The notes under the pieces are model-generated. The model searched no databases. It was not told where the DNA came from and saw only the letters and a program-made list of their open reading frames with translations. This document shows, one piece after another, positions 17,643-25,173 of a DNA stretch of 64,000 nt (positions are counted from its first letter, which is position 1; each line of letters begins with the position of its first letter). Both the position numbers and the translations under genes were made by a program. The DNA lies in contig CAVWSN010000037.1 in the NCBI GenBank assembly GCA_963757815.1, positions 62,001 through 126,000 of the forward strand. Reading direction: 5' to 3'. The DNA comes from JACVRW01 sp963757815. GTDB taxonomy: Bacteria > Actinomycetota > Thermoleophilia > Solirubrobacterales > Thermoleophilaceae.

Positions 17643-17674
17643 CGCCGATCCTAACCCCGCGGGTAGCATCGGCG
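17643..17674. promoter_or_regulatory. Interrupted inverted repeat between divergent genes
   Basis: Arms CGCCGAT (17643-17649) and ATCGGCG (17668-17674) with an 18-base spacer fill the short gap between the TrpB2 start and the start of the next plus-strand gene. The placement suggests an operator, but the gap is so small that it could be chance. Confidence 0.25.
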
Positions 17675-17678
17675 TCCG

Positions 17679-18092
17679 ATGGAGGGAGGGTCGCGAACGC
17701 GCCTCGTGGCGCTGGCAGCGCTGCTGGCGCTGTCCATTCCGCTCGTGATCGTCGCGCTCGCCGGAAGCGGAGGCGACGGCGATTCGGAGCAGCCCGCCGG
17801 CCTGCGGGTGGAGCGCACGCCGGGCGGCGTGCCGGAGATCATCGTCTACGTCGAGGACCGCTCGCTCAACGAGCCGTCCACCGTGGGCGGCGCCGCCACG
17901 GTGGTCGTCGAGTGCGTGGACGCCGGCGGCGAGGTCGTCTCGAGCAACCCGGAGAGCTGGCCGTTCACCGACACCGACCAGGGAACGCTCGACCCGCATG
18001 CGCATGTGGCGGTGAGCACGGAGCTTCTCGACCAGATCGCGCGCTGCCGCCTGAAGGGCACGGACCCGCCGCTCGAGGGCCGGTTGTTATAA
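17679..18092 (+). CDS. Membrane-anchored or secreted hypothetical protein
   Basis: A 137-residue product with an N-terminal hydrophobic segment (LVALAALLALSIPLVIVALA) that would act as a signal peptide or anchor, then a hydrophilic beta-rich domain with two cysteines (VVVECVDAGG, IARCRLKG). No known domain is recognised. The ATG at 17679 is the only sensible start. It is divergent from TrpB2 and followed by a hairpin, so it is probably monocistronic. Confidence 0.6.
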   Translation: MEGGSRTRLVALAALLALSIPLVIVALAGSGGDGDSEQPAGLRVERTPGGVPEIIVYVEDRSLNEPSTVGGAATVVVECVDAGGEVVSSNPESWPFTDTDQGTLDPHAHVAVSTELLDQIARCRLKGTDPPLEGRLL

Positions 18093-18120
18093 GCCGCCCA
18101 CGCATTGCCCTCCGGGCGGC
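18093..18120 (+). terminator. Hairpin terminator
   Basis: Perfect 7-base stem GCCGCCC / GGGCGGC with a 14-base loop begins directly after the stop of the preceding gene. Confidence 0.5.
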
Positions 18121-18169
18121 ATAGGAGCACAATTTGGGTGCTGTCCCCCTAACAGATGGGAGGTGACGG

Positions 18170-18479
18170 ATGATCGGTGCGTTGCTCCTCGGGCTGGTCG
18201 CGGGCTTCATCGGCCGCGCGCTGGTGCCGAACGATGCCTTCGCCGACATGTCCGGGCCGAAGTCGTGGGGAGTCTCGATCGTGCTGGGCCTCGTGGGCGC
18301 GGCCCTCGGATATGTGATCTTCACGCTCGGCCTGGGGATCGGCGACGACGATGCGTTCGACTGGGGCGGAATCGTCAGCGCCATCATCGGCGTCGATCAT
18401 CGTGCTCCTGATCGTCGGCTTCGTGCTGCGCAGGACGAGAGGAAGCGCGGGAGGCCAGACGCCGCGGCCCGCGGCGTAG
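18170..18479 (+). CDS. GlsB/YeaQ/YmgE-family small membrane protein, one frameshift
   Basis: Starts MIGALLLGLVAGFIGRALVP, the signature of the transglycosylase-associated (YeaQ/YmgE/GlsB) stress membrane proteins, with a second helix in WGVSIVLGLVGAALGYVIF. Near 18394 an extra G breaks the third helix: after GGIVSAIIGV the intended IIVLLIVGFVLRRTR is one frame away and stops at 18477-18479. The corrected length is about 102 residues, slightly above the usual 80-100. A ribosome-binding sequence GGGAGGTGA lies just upstream. The role of these proteins in stress response is poorly defined. Confidence 0.8.
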
Positions 18480-18481
18480 AC

Positions 18482-19162
18482 CTAAACCGCTCCGGCCGCC
18501 GCCGCTATTTCCGCGTACGCGGCGGCCGGGTCGGCCGCGCCGAAGATCGACGAGCCGGCCACGAACAGCGTGGCGCCCGCGGCCGCGCATTGGCGGGCCG
18601 TGGCCGCGTCGATCCCGCCGTCCACCTCGATCGGCACGCCCGGGCTGATCAGCTCGCGCAGCCTTGCAACCTTGGCGGTCGAGCTCTCGATGTACGGCTG
18701 CCCGCCCCAACCGGGGTTGACGGTCATGCACAGCAGGTGGTCGAACATGCCGCTGAGCGCGGTCACGGCCTCCGGGGGAGTCGCCGGGTTGATGGCGAGG
18801 CCCGAGTGGAGTCCGGCGTCGCGCACCGCCTTCAGGGCGTAGTGGACGTGCGGTGTGGCCTCCCAGTGCACGATCAGGGTGTCCGCGCCTGCGGCCGCGA
18901 ACTCGTCGACTCGCCGCTCCGGGCGCTCGACCATCAGGTGCACGTCGAGGACGCCGCCCCGATCGTGGACGAGGTCACGTAAGGCGCTCACGATCAGGTC
19001 GCCGATCGTGATCGGCGGCACGAAATGGCCGTCCATCACGTCCACGTGGATGACGCGCGCGCCGGCATCCATCACCTGCTCGACCTGCTCGCCCAGGCGC
19101 GCGAAGTCCGCGGACAGGATCGAGGGGGCGACGCGGACGTCCTGCATCAGGTCGGAGGGCAC
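18482..19162 (-). CDS. rpe: Ribulose-phosphate 3-epimerase
   Basis: A TIM-barrel protein of 226 residues with the family motifs VAPSILSADFARLGEQV, VIHVDVMDGHFVPPITIG (metal-binding His-x-Asp and catalytic Asp), LDVHLMVERPE, LCMTVNPGWGGQ and VDGGIDAATA. It interconverts ribulose-5-phosphate and xylulose-5-phosphate in the pentose phosphate pathway. A second ATG five residues in is an alternative start. It is convergent with the GlsB-like gene, with two bases between stops, and follows the RTX-like gene on the same strand. Confidence 0.93.
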   Translation of the reverse strand: MPSDLMQDVRVAPSILSADFARLGEQVEQVMDAGARVIHVDVMDGHFVPPITIGDLIVSALRDLVHDRGGVLDVHLMVERPERRVDEFAAAGADTLIVHWEATPHVHYALKAVRDAGLHSGLAINPATPPEAVTALSGMFDHLLCMTVNPGWGGQPYIESSTAKVARLRELISPGVPIEVDGGIDAATARQCAAAGATLFVAGSSIFGAADPAAAYAEIAAAAGAV

Positions 19163-19209
19163 GGCGCGCGGCAGGCTACCGCTCGGCTGCGCGCCGTGCC
19201 CGATGGGGC

Positions 19210-20196
19210 TCAGCCCTCGTCGTTGTCCTCGGACGGGTTCTCCGTCCTGTTCTCCTCCGCGTCGTCGACCTGCTCCAGCGATGTGATGTCGCTCTGGCGC
19301 CGCACCTCACAGTCGGCGTCGACCTGGTCGAACTGGTCGCTGATCACGAGATCGCGGCCCTCGCCGCAGTGGACGAGGTCGACCTCGCCGTCGCGCACGT
19401 GGATGCGATCGCGTCCCGCGCCTCCGGTCAGCTCGTCGCCCTCGGCGTCACCGATGGCGGTCACGTCCACGCGGGCCACGGCCCACAGCACGTCGCGACC
19501 GTCGCCGCCGTCCGACTTGTCACGGCCGGGGTTGGCGAAGATCTTGTCCGCGCCCCCGCCGCCGTTCTGGACGTCGTCACCCTGGCCGCCGGACATGAAG
19601 TCACGGCCGGCTCCGCCGTTCGAGACGTCGTTGCCGAGACCGCCGTGCAGCCGCTCACAGCGGAAGAACTCGCTGCGCACCCGGCCGAGCCGGGTGCTTG
19701 CGCCCGGCGTGCGGAACGAGAACCCGGCACCGCCGTCGATCGTGTCGTCGTCCGGTCCGGCGAACACACGGTCGCAGCCGGGCCCGCCGTTCAGGTTGTC
19801 GGCGCCGGCATTGCCGGTGATCAGGTCGAAGCCCGGGCCGCCGACGACGGTGTCGTTACCGGGGTTCCCGTGCAGCAGGTCGCCCCGCCGTCCGGGGAAG
19901 CCGCCGCCGCCCTGGATCGAGTCGTCGCCGACGCCGCCGCGGACGAGGTCGCGTCCCGCACCGCCGTCGACGGCATCGTTGCCGGCGCCGGCGCGCACGA
20001 GGTCGCTGCCTCCGAGCGCGTTGACGGTGTCGTCGCCGCCCTTGGACAGGATGAGATCCTGAACGGCGGTCCCGGTAAGTGTGTTCGGACCGTCGTCCCC
20101 GACGATCCGAGCGGCCATCGCGGCCGCCGCAACTAGAAGCGAGAGCGCCGCCGCTCCCGAGATGGCGATCAAGAGCCTGTTGCTACGCTGGCTCAA
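19210..20196 (-). CDS. RTX-like (hemolysin-type) calcium-binding repeat protein
   Basis: I chose a TTG start at 20196 because AAGGAGG lies 7 bases upstream; the frame is open to 20328 but that part is in the intergenic repeat. Residues 1-30 are a signal/anchor (LLIAISGAAALSLLVAAAAM). The body is built of nonapeptide-like Gly/Asp repeats, e.g. GGDDTVNALGGSDLV, GAGNDAVDGGAGRDLVRGG, GGLGNDVSNGGAGRDF, matching the GGxGxDxUx calcium-binding beta-roll. The C-terminus is acidic. Such proteins bind calcium outside the cell. No type I secretion genes are near, so export is presumably by Sec. Confidence 0.8.
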   Translation of the reverse strand: MSQRSNRLLIAISGAAALSLLVAAAAMAARIVGDDGPNTLTGTAVQDLILSKGGDDTVNALGGSDLVRAGAGNDAVDGGAGRDLVRGGVGDDSIQGGGGFPGRRGDLLHGNPGNDTVVGGPGFDLITGNAGADNLNGGPGCDRVFAGPDDDTIDGGAGFSFRTPGASTRLGRVRSEFFRCERLHGGLGNDVSNGGAGRDFMSGGQGDDVQNGGGGADKIFANPGRDKSDGGDGRDVLWAVARVDVTAIGDAEGDELTGGAGRDRIHVRDGEVDLVHCGEGRDLVISDQFDQVDADCEVRRQSDITSLEQVDDAEENRTENPSEDNDEG

Positions 20197-20239
20197 GGGG
20201 CATCCTCCTTGTGGTGGTGGGTGCCCCTCCAACCTTTTC

Positions 20240-20459
20240 GGGGAAGGAAAGGTGTGGGCAGCGGCCGCTGTGACGCTCTCGGAGAACAATCTTCGCCGAT
20301 CCCGGGCGTTGCCGAATCTGCCCGGCACCGGGGCAGCCCCAACGCTGGACCCGACGCCCGGCGACTTCGCCCGCTCTGGCGGTCAAAGTCAGGAGCTCGC
20401 GCTTCCCGAGCACAGCCCCGAACGATCTTCGATCACGTCCGGCCAGCCGCGGCCGACGA
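20240..20459 (-). repeat. Intergenic repeat element, copy A
   Basis: Read on the minus strand this 220-base stretch aligns over its whole length with 36701-36931 on the plus strand. Shared blocks include GTGATCGAAGATCGTTCGG, CCTGACTTTGACCG, AGCGTTGGGGCTG, CCCGGTGCCG, GAAGATTGTT and CAGCGGCC. Gaps between the copies are not multiples of three, so the similarity is not of protein-coding type. Copy A fills the space between the ThyX-like gene and the RTX-like gene and ends 43 bases before the RTX-like start codon, i.e. in the position of a 5' leader. It may be a structured RNA or a small dispersed element. Confidence 0.75.
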
Positions 20460-20513
20460 CCCACCAGCCATCCGAGCGCGGCGCCAACTCATCGAGACAA
20501 ACACGGGGCTCGG

Positions 20514-22115
20514 CTAGCTCCGCGCGGCCTGCTTCGCGTGCGCGCGGATCTCCGACAGGATGCGCTCGAGACGCGGCTCGGTGTCCCGGTCGACGAACGT
20601 CATGGCCGCCGCCACAGACGGATGCACGCGCGCGATCTCGGCGTGCAGGGCATGCGCCACGGCGCGGTAGGCCGGGTGGCCCTCGCGCCCCGAGCGCAGC
20701 TCGATCAGGTGCATCGCCTCGCGCGCGTTCATGTCGAGGATGTATCTGATCCGGAAGCCGAGGCAGAGCGCGTAGGGGGCGAGCTCAGGGCGGCCGACCC
20801 CCACGATCCGCTCGTGCTCCGCGCGCGAGCGCTCGATGCCCGCGCGGTACACGTCGCCCACGCCCGCCTGCTCGAGCTCGTCGGGTACGCCGGCGCCCAG
20901 CTCCGGCCCGAGCGTCTGCCACTGGATCGTGAGCAGGCGGTGGCGCTGGAGGTCGCGAAACGCGCCGTAGTCCGAAACGACCTCGAAGCGATAACGGAGC
21001 GCCTCGAAGCCGCGGCCCGGCCGGTGACGCCGGTTGCGTCGCTCGCCGACGAGCTCGGCGAGCATGGCCGCCCGCTCGTCGGGCGGCAGGTTGCGTAGCG
21101 CGGCGCGCGTCTCGTCCTCGGGGCAGGACGCCGCTTCGAACAGAAGCGCCGCGAGCAGCTCCTCCTCGCTGCCCTGAACCGAGAGCAGTCGCACCGCCGG
21201 CCCGCTCTCCTCGAGCCCGCGCGTGCGGTCGAGCCCGAGCCGCGCCGCCCAGCGCTCGGCGCTCCGCCCCCGCTCCTCGAGGTAGCCGATCCACTCGCCG
21301 CCGCGGTCGGGCCGCTCGACCCGCGCCACGAAGCTGGGCATCACCGCCTTCAGCTCGGCGAGGATCATGTGGGCGTAGTCGCGCGCCTCGGGGAGCGGAG
21401 AGGCGAACAGCCGCAGCAGCAGCTGCTCATACGCCTGCCCGGTGGCGAAGACGCCCACGTGCGAAAGCGACGCGGCGGGCAGCAGGCCGCGCAGCAGGTC
21501 GAGCGCCTTCGCCTTGATCGAGCCGCGGTGCGCCTTCTCGGGCTGGCCCGGGGCGCGCGGGAAGCGCTCCTCCGCCCACGCCATCACCCTGGGCAGCGCC
21601 GCGGAGTAGCCGTCGAACAACGAGTCCATGGCCCGCTCGTACTCGGGACCCAGCTCGGCGCAGCGCCAGTAGCGGTAGCCGAGGCCCTCGCCCATCGGGG
21701 TGTCGTAGGGCATGTAGCGCGTGGATTGCTCGAGGTACGCCGCGAGCCGCCCGCGCTGCAGCAGCTTGGTCATCACGTTCGACACCCACTCGCAGGCGAT
21801 ATGCGCGCCGCCGAGCTGCGCCACCGAATCGTCGCCGTAGCCGAGGAAGATGCGCTCGTATAGCCCTCGGGCACGCTCGCCTTCCTCGCCGTCGAAGGCC
21901 GGCGCCGGCCCCGTCTCACCGGCGAACTCGTCGAGGTACATCCGGCGCAGCGTCCCCTGGTAGCGCGAATAGCGGGCGAACATCGCGCCCTTCACGGTCT
22001 CCGGCAGGTTGACGAGCGCGAACACGGGCCGGTCGAGGTTCGTGAAGTGAGGCGCGAGGAGGGCGCGCTCCTCGTCGTTGAAGGTCTCGACCGGATAGTC
22101 CATGGGCCGGGCCAC
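20514..22115 (-). CDS. Double-domain ThyX-like (FAD-dependent thymidylate synthase-like) protein
   Basis: 533 residues, about twice the size of ThyX. The N-terminal half shows DDSVAQLGGAHIACEWVSNV and QRGRLAAYLEQSTRY (residues 120-134), aligning with the ThyX signature RHRxxSxNExSxRY but with His to Gly and Ser to Ala. The C-terminal half shows VVSDYGAFRDLQRHRLLTIQ (RHR at 391-393) with Thr in place of the signature Ser. Canonical ThyX makes dTMP with FAD; whether this protein still does is unclear. GTG at 22115 or ATG at 22103 could be the start. No thyA is visible in the window. Confidence 0.7.
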   Translation of the reverse strand: MARPMDYPVETFNDEERALLAPHFTNLDRPVFALVNLPETVKGAMFARYSRYQGTLRRMYLDEFAGETGPAPAFDGEEGERARGLYERIFLGYGDDSVAQLGGAHIACEWVSNVMTKLLQRGRLAAYLEQSTRYMPYDTPMGEGLGYRYWRCAELGPEYERAMDSLFDGYSAALPRVMAWAEERFPRAPGQPEKAHRGSIKAKALDLLRGLLPAASLSHVGVFATGQAYEQLLLRLFASPLPEARDYAHMILAELKAVMPSFVARVERPDRGGEWIGYLEERGRSAERWAARLGLDRTRGLEESGPAVRLLSVQGSEEELLAALLFEAASCPEDETRAALRNLPPDERAAMLAELVGERRNRRHRPGRGFEALRYRFEVVSDYGAFRDLQRHRLLTIQWQTLGPELGAGVPDELEQAGVGDVYRAGIERSRAEHERIVGVGRPELAPYALCLGFRIRYILDMNAREAMHLIELRSGREGHPAYRAVAHALHAEIARVHPSVAAAMTFVDRDTEPRLERILSEIRAHAKQAARS

Positions 22116-22146
22116 GATAGCGCCGGCCCCGGCGACATCCGCGCGC

Positions 22147-23793
22147 TCAGGCGAGGCGTACGTCGAGCACCCGGTCGAGGCGGGCGTCGTCCTCGTCGAC
22201 CGGCACGGCCTTGTCGAGATGCATGTCCATCCGGCGGTCGTCGATCACGAGCGTCGCGACCTGGTTGTCGAACCAGGGACCACCGCCGGTGAGGCGCCAG
22301 CGGATGCCCGGATCGCGCACGCCGGCGCGCCGCGCGATCGCCCCCCAGACCTTCTCGAACGGGCGCGACATGCCCAGCTCGATGATCCTGCGCTCCTTGC
22401 TGTCGAGCGGGTTGCGGTAGGGCGAGCAGACCGCCTGCCAGACCGTGCTCTCGACGCCCGCGCCGCCCGGGTAGGCGATCTCGAACAGATAGGCGTGGTG
22501 CACGTCGCCCGAGAGCGTGACTATCGAGGCAGGCGCCCGCCCCCGCTCGCCGGCCCCCACGGACCGCTGCAGCTCGACCATCTTGTGGAACGAGCGCTGG
22601 AACGCGCCCCAGTGCTCGAGGTCCATCGTCTGGCGCAGCCACTCCCCGACCCCGGTCATGCGCTCTCCCCAAGCCCCGCCGGCCACGGCCTCGCTCCACG
22701 CCTCGGCGTACTGCATCCCGGGGCCGAGCAGGTAGGGCAGCGACGTGGCGAGCAGCAGATGATCGAAGCCGCCGGTGGCGTGCTCGACGATCCAGTCCCA
22801 CTCTGCGTCGTCGACGATGTCGCGCCTGCCCTCGTCGAGCACGCGCCCGGCGCGCGAGTCGATCACGATCAGCCGCGTGCCGCCGATGTCGCGGCAGTAG
22901 CTCCAGCGGCTGCCGGAGCGCTCACGGTCGGCGCCGCTCACGAACTCGCGCAGCACGGCCTCGCCGTCGTCCGTCTCCTTGAGCCTGGCGAGAATCGGGT
23001 CCTCGCGCACGAGCTGCGGCGTGAGGTTGCCGAGGTGCTGGTAGACCCAATACGACATCAGCGCACCGACGCAGTGCTCGGCCCACCAGTCGGTCGCCCG
23101 CATCTCTGCGAGCCACTTCTCCGAGATGTTCCAGTCGTCGTGGACGTCGTGGTCGTCGAAGATCATCGAGGACGGGACCGCCGACAAGAGCCAGCGAATC
23201 GTCGGATCGGACCAGCTCTCCCGGTAGAGCTGGGTGTACTCCTCGAAGTCGAGCACGCGTTTGCCGGGCGGCTCCGCGACGTCGCGGCGGGACTCGATGA
23301 ACGCGAGCGTGGCGGGTGACACCTCGTCCGCGTAGACCTGGTCGCCGAGCATGAGGAGGGCATCCGGCCAGTGCTCGCGCGATTCCTCGCGCATCTGACC
23401 GGCGAGCGTGTGGAGCGCGTCGATCTCCCGGCCGCGCGGGTCCTCGTCCTTGCGCAGCGAGAAGGGCGGCGTGTGCGGGGCGGCCACCCGGCAGGAGCCG
23501 AAGAGGATCTGCAGCGGGCGGCCCTTGGGGTAGGTCTTGAAGGCGCTGCGCGGGTAGTGGCTCCCGTCCTGTGGCCAGACGAGCTCGCCGTCCAGCCGGA
23601 CCTCGTACTCGTGCCAGCTGCCGCGCTCCAGGCCGCCGGCGCAGACGAGCGCGTAGTGGTGGCCGCACACGCGGAAGGTGCGCTCGCTCGTCCCCAGGAT
23701 CTCGACCTCACAGGGCGCGTCGGTCTCGACCCAGAAGATCGCCTCGTCATGGCCGACGTGGCGCAGGAGGGGACCGAGGATCAGGGCCGGCAT
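22147..23793 (-). CDS. PhoD-like alkaline phosphatase/phosphodiesterase
   Basis: 548 residues. The metallophosphatase core shows LQILFGSCRVAAP, DALLMLGDQVYADEV (Asp metal ligand), SSMIFDDHDVHDDWN (the DDHD metal motif), and VTLSGDVHHAYLFEI (His ligands). This is the PhoD family, which uses Fe3+ and Ca2+ to cleave phosphomono- or diesters. Unlike typical PhoD it has no Tat or Sec signal, so it seems to be cytoplasmic. It lies 31 bases upstream of the ThyX-like gene on the same strand and is divergent from the proline dehydrogenase gene. Confidence 0.87.
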   Translation of the reverse strand: MPALILGPLLRHVGHDEAIFWVETDAPCEVEILGTSERTFRVCGHHYALVCAGGLERGSWHEYEVRLDGELVWPQDGSHYPRSAFKTYPKGRPLQILFGSCRVAAPHTPPFSLRKDEDPRGREIDALHTLAGQMREESREHWPDALLMLGDQVYADEVSPATLAFIESRRDVAEPPGKRVLDFEEYTQLYRESWSDPTIRWLLSAVPSSMIFDDHDVHDDWNISEKWLAEMRATDWWAEHCVGALMSYWVYQHLGNLTPQLVREDPILARLKETDDGEAVLREFVSGADRERSGSRWSYCRDIGGTRLIVIDSRAGRVLDEGRRDIVDDAEWDWIVEHATGGFDHLLLATSLPYLLGPGMQYAEAWSEAVAGGAWGERMTGVGEWLRQTMDLEHWGAFQRSFHKMVELQRSVGAGERGRAPASIVTLSGDVHHAYLFEIAYPGGAGVESTVWQAVCSPYRNPLDSKERRIIELGMSRPFEKVWGAIARRAGVRDPGIRWRLTGGGPWFDNQVATLVIDDRRMDMHLDKAVPVDEDDARLDRVLDVRLA

Positions 23794-23847
23794 CCCGAGA
23801 CCCTACCCCGGGCGGGAACGCTCGACACCCGCGGTACGTTTCTCGCC

Positions 23848-25173
23848 GTGGACGCTGAGCTCCAGAGCGTGGGCCGCTCGATCCACGCGGCATTTCCCAC
23901 GAGGTCGCGCAACCCACTGCGGGCGCTCGACCAGAAGGCGATGGAGCTGGCCTCGCAGGACCAGGAGCTGAGGGCCGCGCTGTTCCGGTTCGTGGACGTG
24001 ACGCCCGCGTGCCGCTCGCTCGACGATCTCGCCCGGCACCTGGCCGATTACCTCGAGGAGGTTGACGAGCGCCCGCCGCCGATCGAGGCGGCGATGCGGA
24101 TGTCCGGCACGCGAGCGGGCCGGGCCGCGCTCGGGGCGGCCGCCGCGGCCGGGGTGCGCCACATGGCGCACCGGTTCATCGTGGGCGAGAGTCCGCGCGA
24201 CGCGATCAAGCCGATCAGCCACCTGTGGGAGCACGGGGCGGCGGTGTCGCTCGACCTGCTCGGCGAGGCGACGGTCACGGCCGCCGAGGCCGACCGCTAT
24301 GCCGAGCGCTGCATGGACGCGCTCGAGACGCTCGCCGCAGCGGCGCCCGCCTGGCCCGCGCGGCCGGTCCTCGAGAGCGACTCGCTCGGGGCGCTCCCGC
24401 GCGTAAACCTGTCCGTGAAGGTGTCGGCACTCAGCCCGCTGCTGCGGCCCGAGGCGCCCGAGGTCGGGCGCGAGGACGCGGCCCGCCGCATGCGGCCGCT
24501 GCTCGTGCGGGCACGGGAGCTCGGTGCACACCTGCACATCGACATGGAGTCCGTCGACACGCTCGAGGCCACGATGGGGCTCGTGTTCGAGCTGCTCGAC
24601 GAGCCCGAGCTGCGCGACGGGCCCTCCTCCGGGGTCGTCATGCAGGCGTACCTGCGCGAGTCGCCCGCCCAGCTCGAGCAGGTGATCGAGTGGGCCCGCA
24701 CGACGCAGCGCGCCACTCCGCCGGTGGTGCGGCTCGTGAAGGGCGCGTACTGGGATCACGAGGTGGTGGACGCTCGCCAGCACGGCTGGACCCCGCCCGT
24801 GTTCGAGGAGAAGCGCGACTCCGACCGCAACTTCGAGGCGCTCACACGCACGCTGCTCGAGGCCTGGCCGCACGTGCGGCCGGCGATCGCATCGCACAAC
24901 CTGCGCTCGGTGGCACACGCGATCGCCGTGAACCGCGAGCTCGGCCGGCAGGACGGGGATCTCGAGCTCCAGGTGCTGCGCGGCCTCGGCGACGATCTCG
25001 CCGCGGCGCTCGCCGCGCTCGGCATGCGGGTGCGGATCTACTGTCCGGTCGGGGACATGGTCGCGGGCATGGCCTACCTGGTCCGACGGCTGCTCGAGAA
25101 CACCTCGAACGAGTCATTCCTCGGCGAGCAGCAGCGCGGCGTTTCGATCGACGAGCTGCTCGCCGCCCCGTGA
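23848..25173 (+). CDS. Proline dehydrogenase
   Basis: GTG start at 23848 gives a 441-residue protein with the PutA-type PRODH barrel: NLSVKVSALSPLLRPEAPE (FAD/substrate Lys), LGAHLHIDMESVDTLEAT, VVRLVKGAYWDHEVV, EKRDSDRNFEALTR and RRLLENTSNESFLGEQQ, whose RRxxEN arginines bind the proline carboxylate. It oxidises proline to pyrroline-5-carboxylate with FAD, passing electrons to quinone. It overlaps the downstream P5C dehydrogenase gene by 4 bases (GTGA), so the two steps of proline catabolism are co-translated, as in split PutA systems. Confidence 0.92.
   Translation: MDAELQSVGRSIHAAFPTRSRNPLRALDQKAMELASQDQELRAALFRFVDVTPACRSLDDLARHLADYLEEVDERPPPIEAAMRMSGTRAGRAALGAAAAAGVRHMAHRFIVGESPRDAIKPISHLWEHGAAVSLDLLGEATVTAAEADRYAERCMDALETLAAAAPAWPARPVLESDSLGALPRVNLSVKVSALSPLLRPEAPEVGREDAARRMRPLLVRARELGAHLHIDMESVDTLEATMGLVFELLDEPELRDGPSSGVVMQAYLRESPAQLEQVIEWARTTQRATPPVVRLVKGAYWDHEVVDARQHGWTPPVFEEKRDSDRNFEALTRTLLEAWPHVRPAIASHNLRSVAHAIAVNRELGRQDGDLELQVLRGLGDDLAAALAALGMRVRIYCPVGDMVAGMAYLVRRLLENTSNESFLGEQQRGVSIDELLAAP

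Noticed and set aside
19210..20196. Short tandem repeats as a CRISPR array
   Set aside because: The periodicity is that of codons for Gly/Asp nonapeptides in an open reading frame, without constant repeats or unique spacers.
20183..20464. A 93-codon minus-strand frame within repeat copy A that resembles a frame in copy B (GRDRRSFG...LTLT)
   Set aside because: The similarity follows the nucleotide repeat and is lost at each indel; third-position substitutions are not enriched, so I treat it as non-coding.
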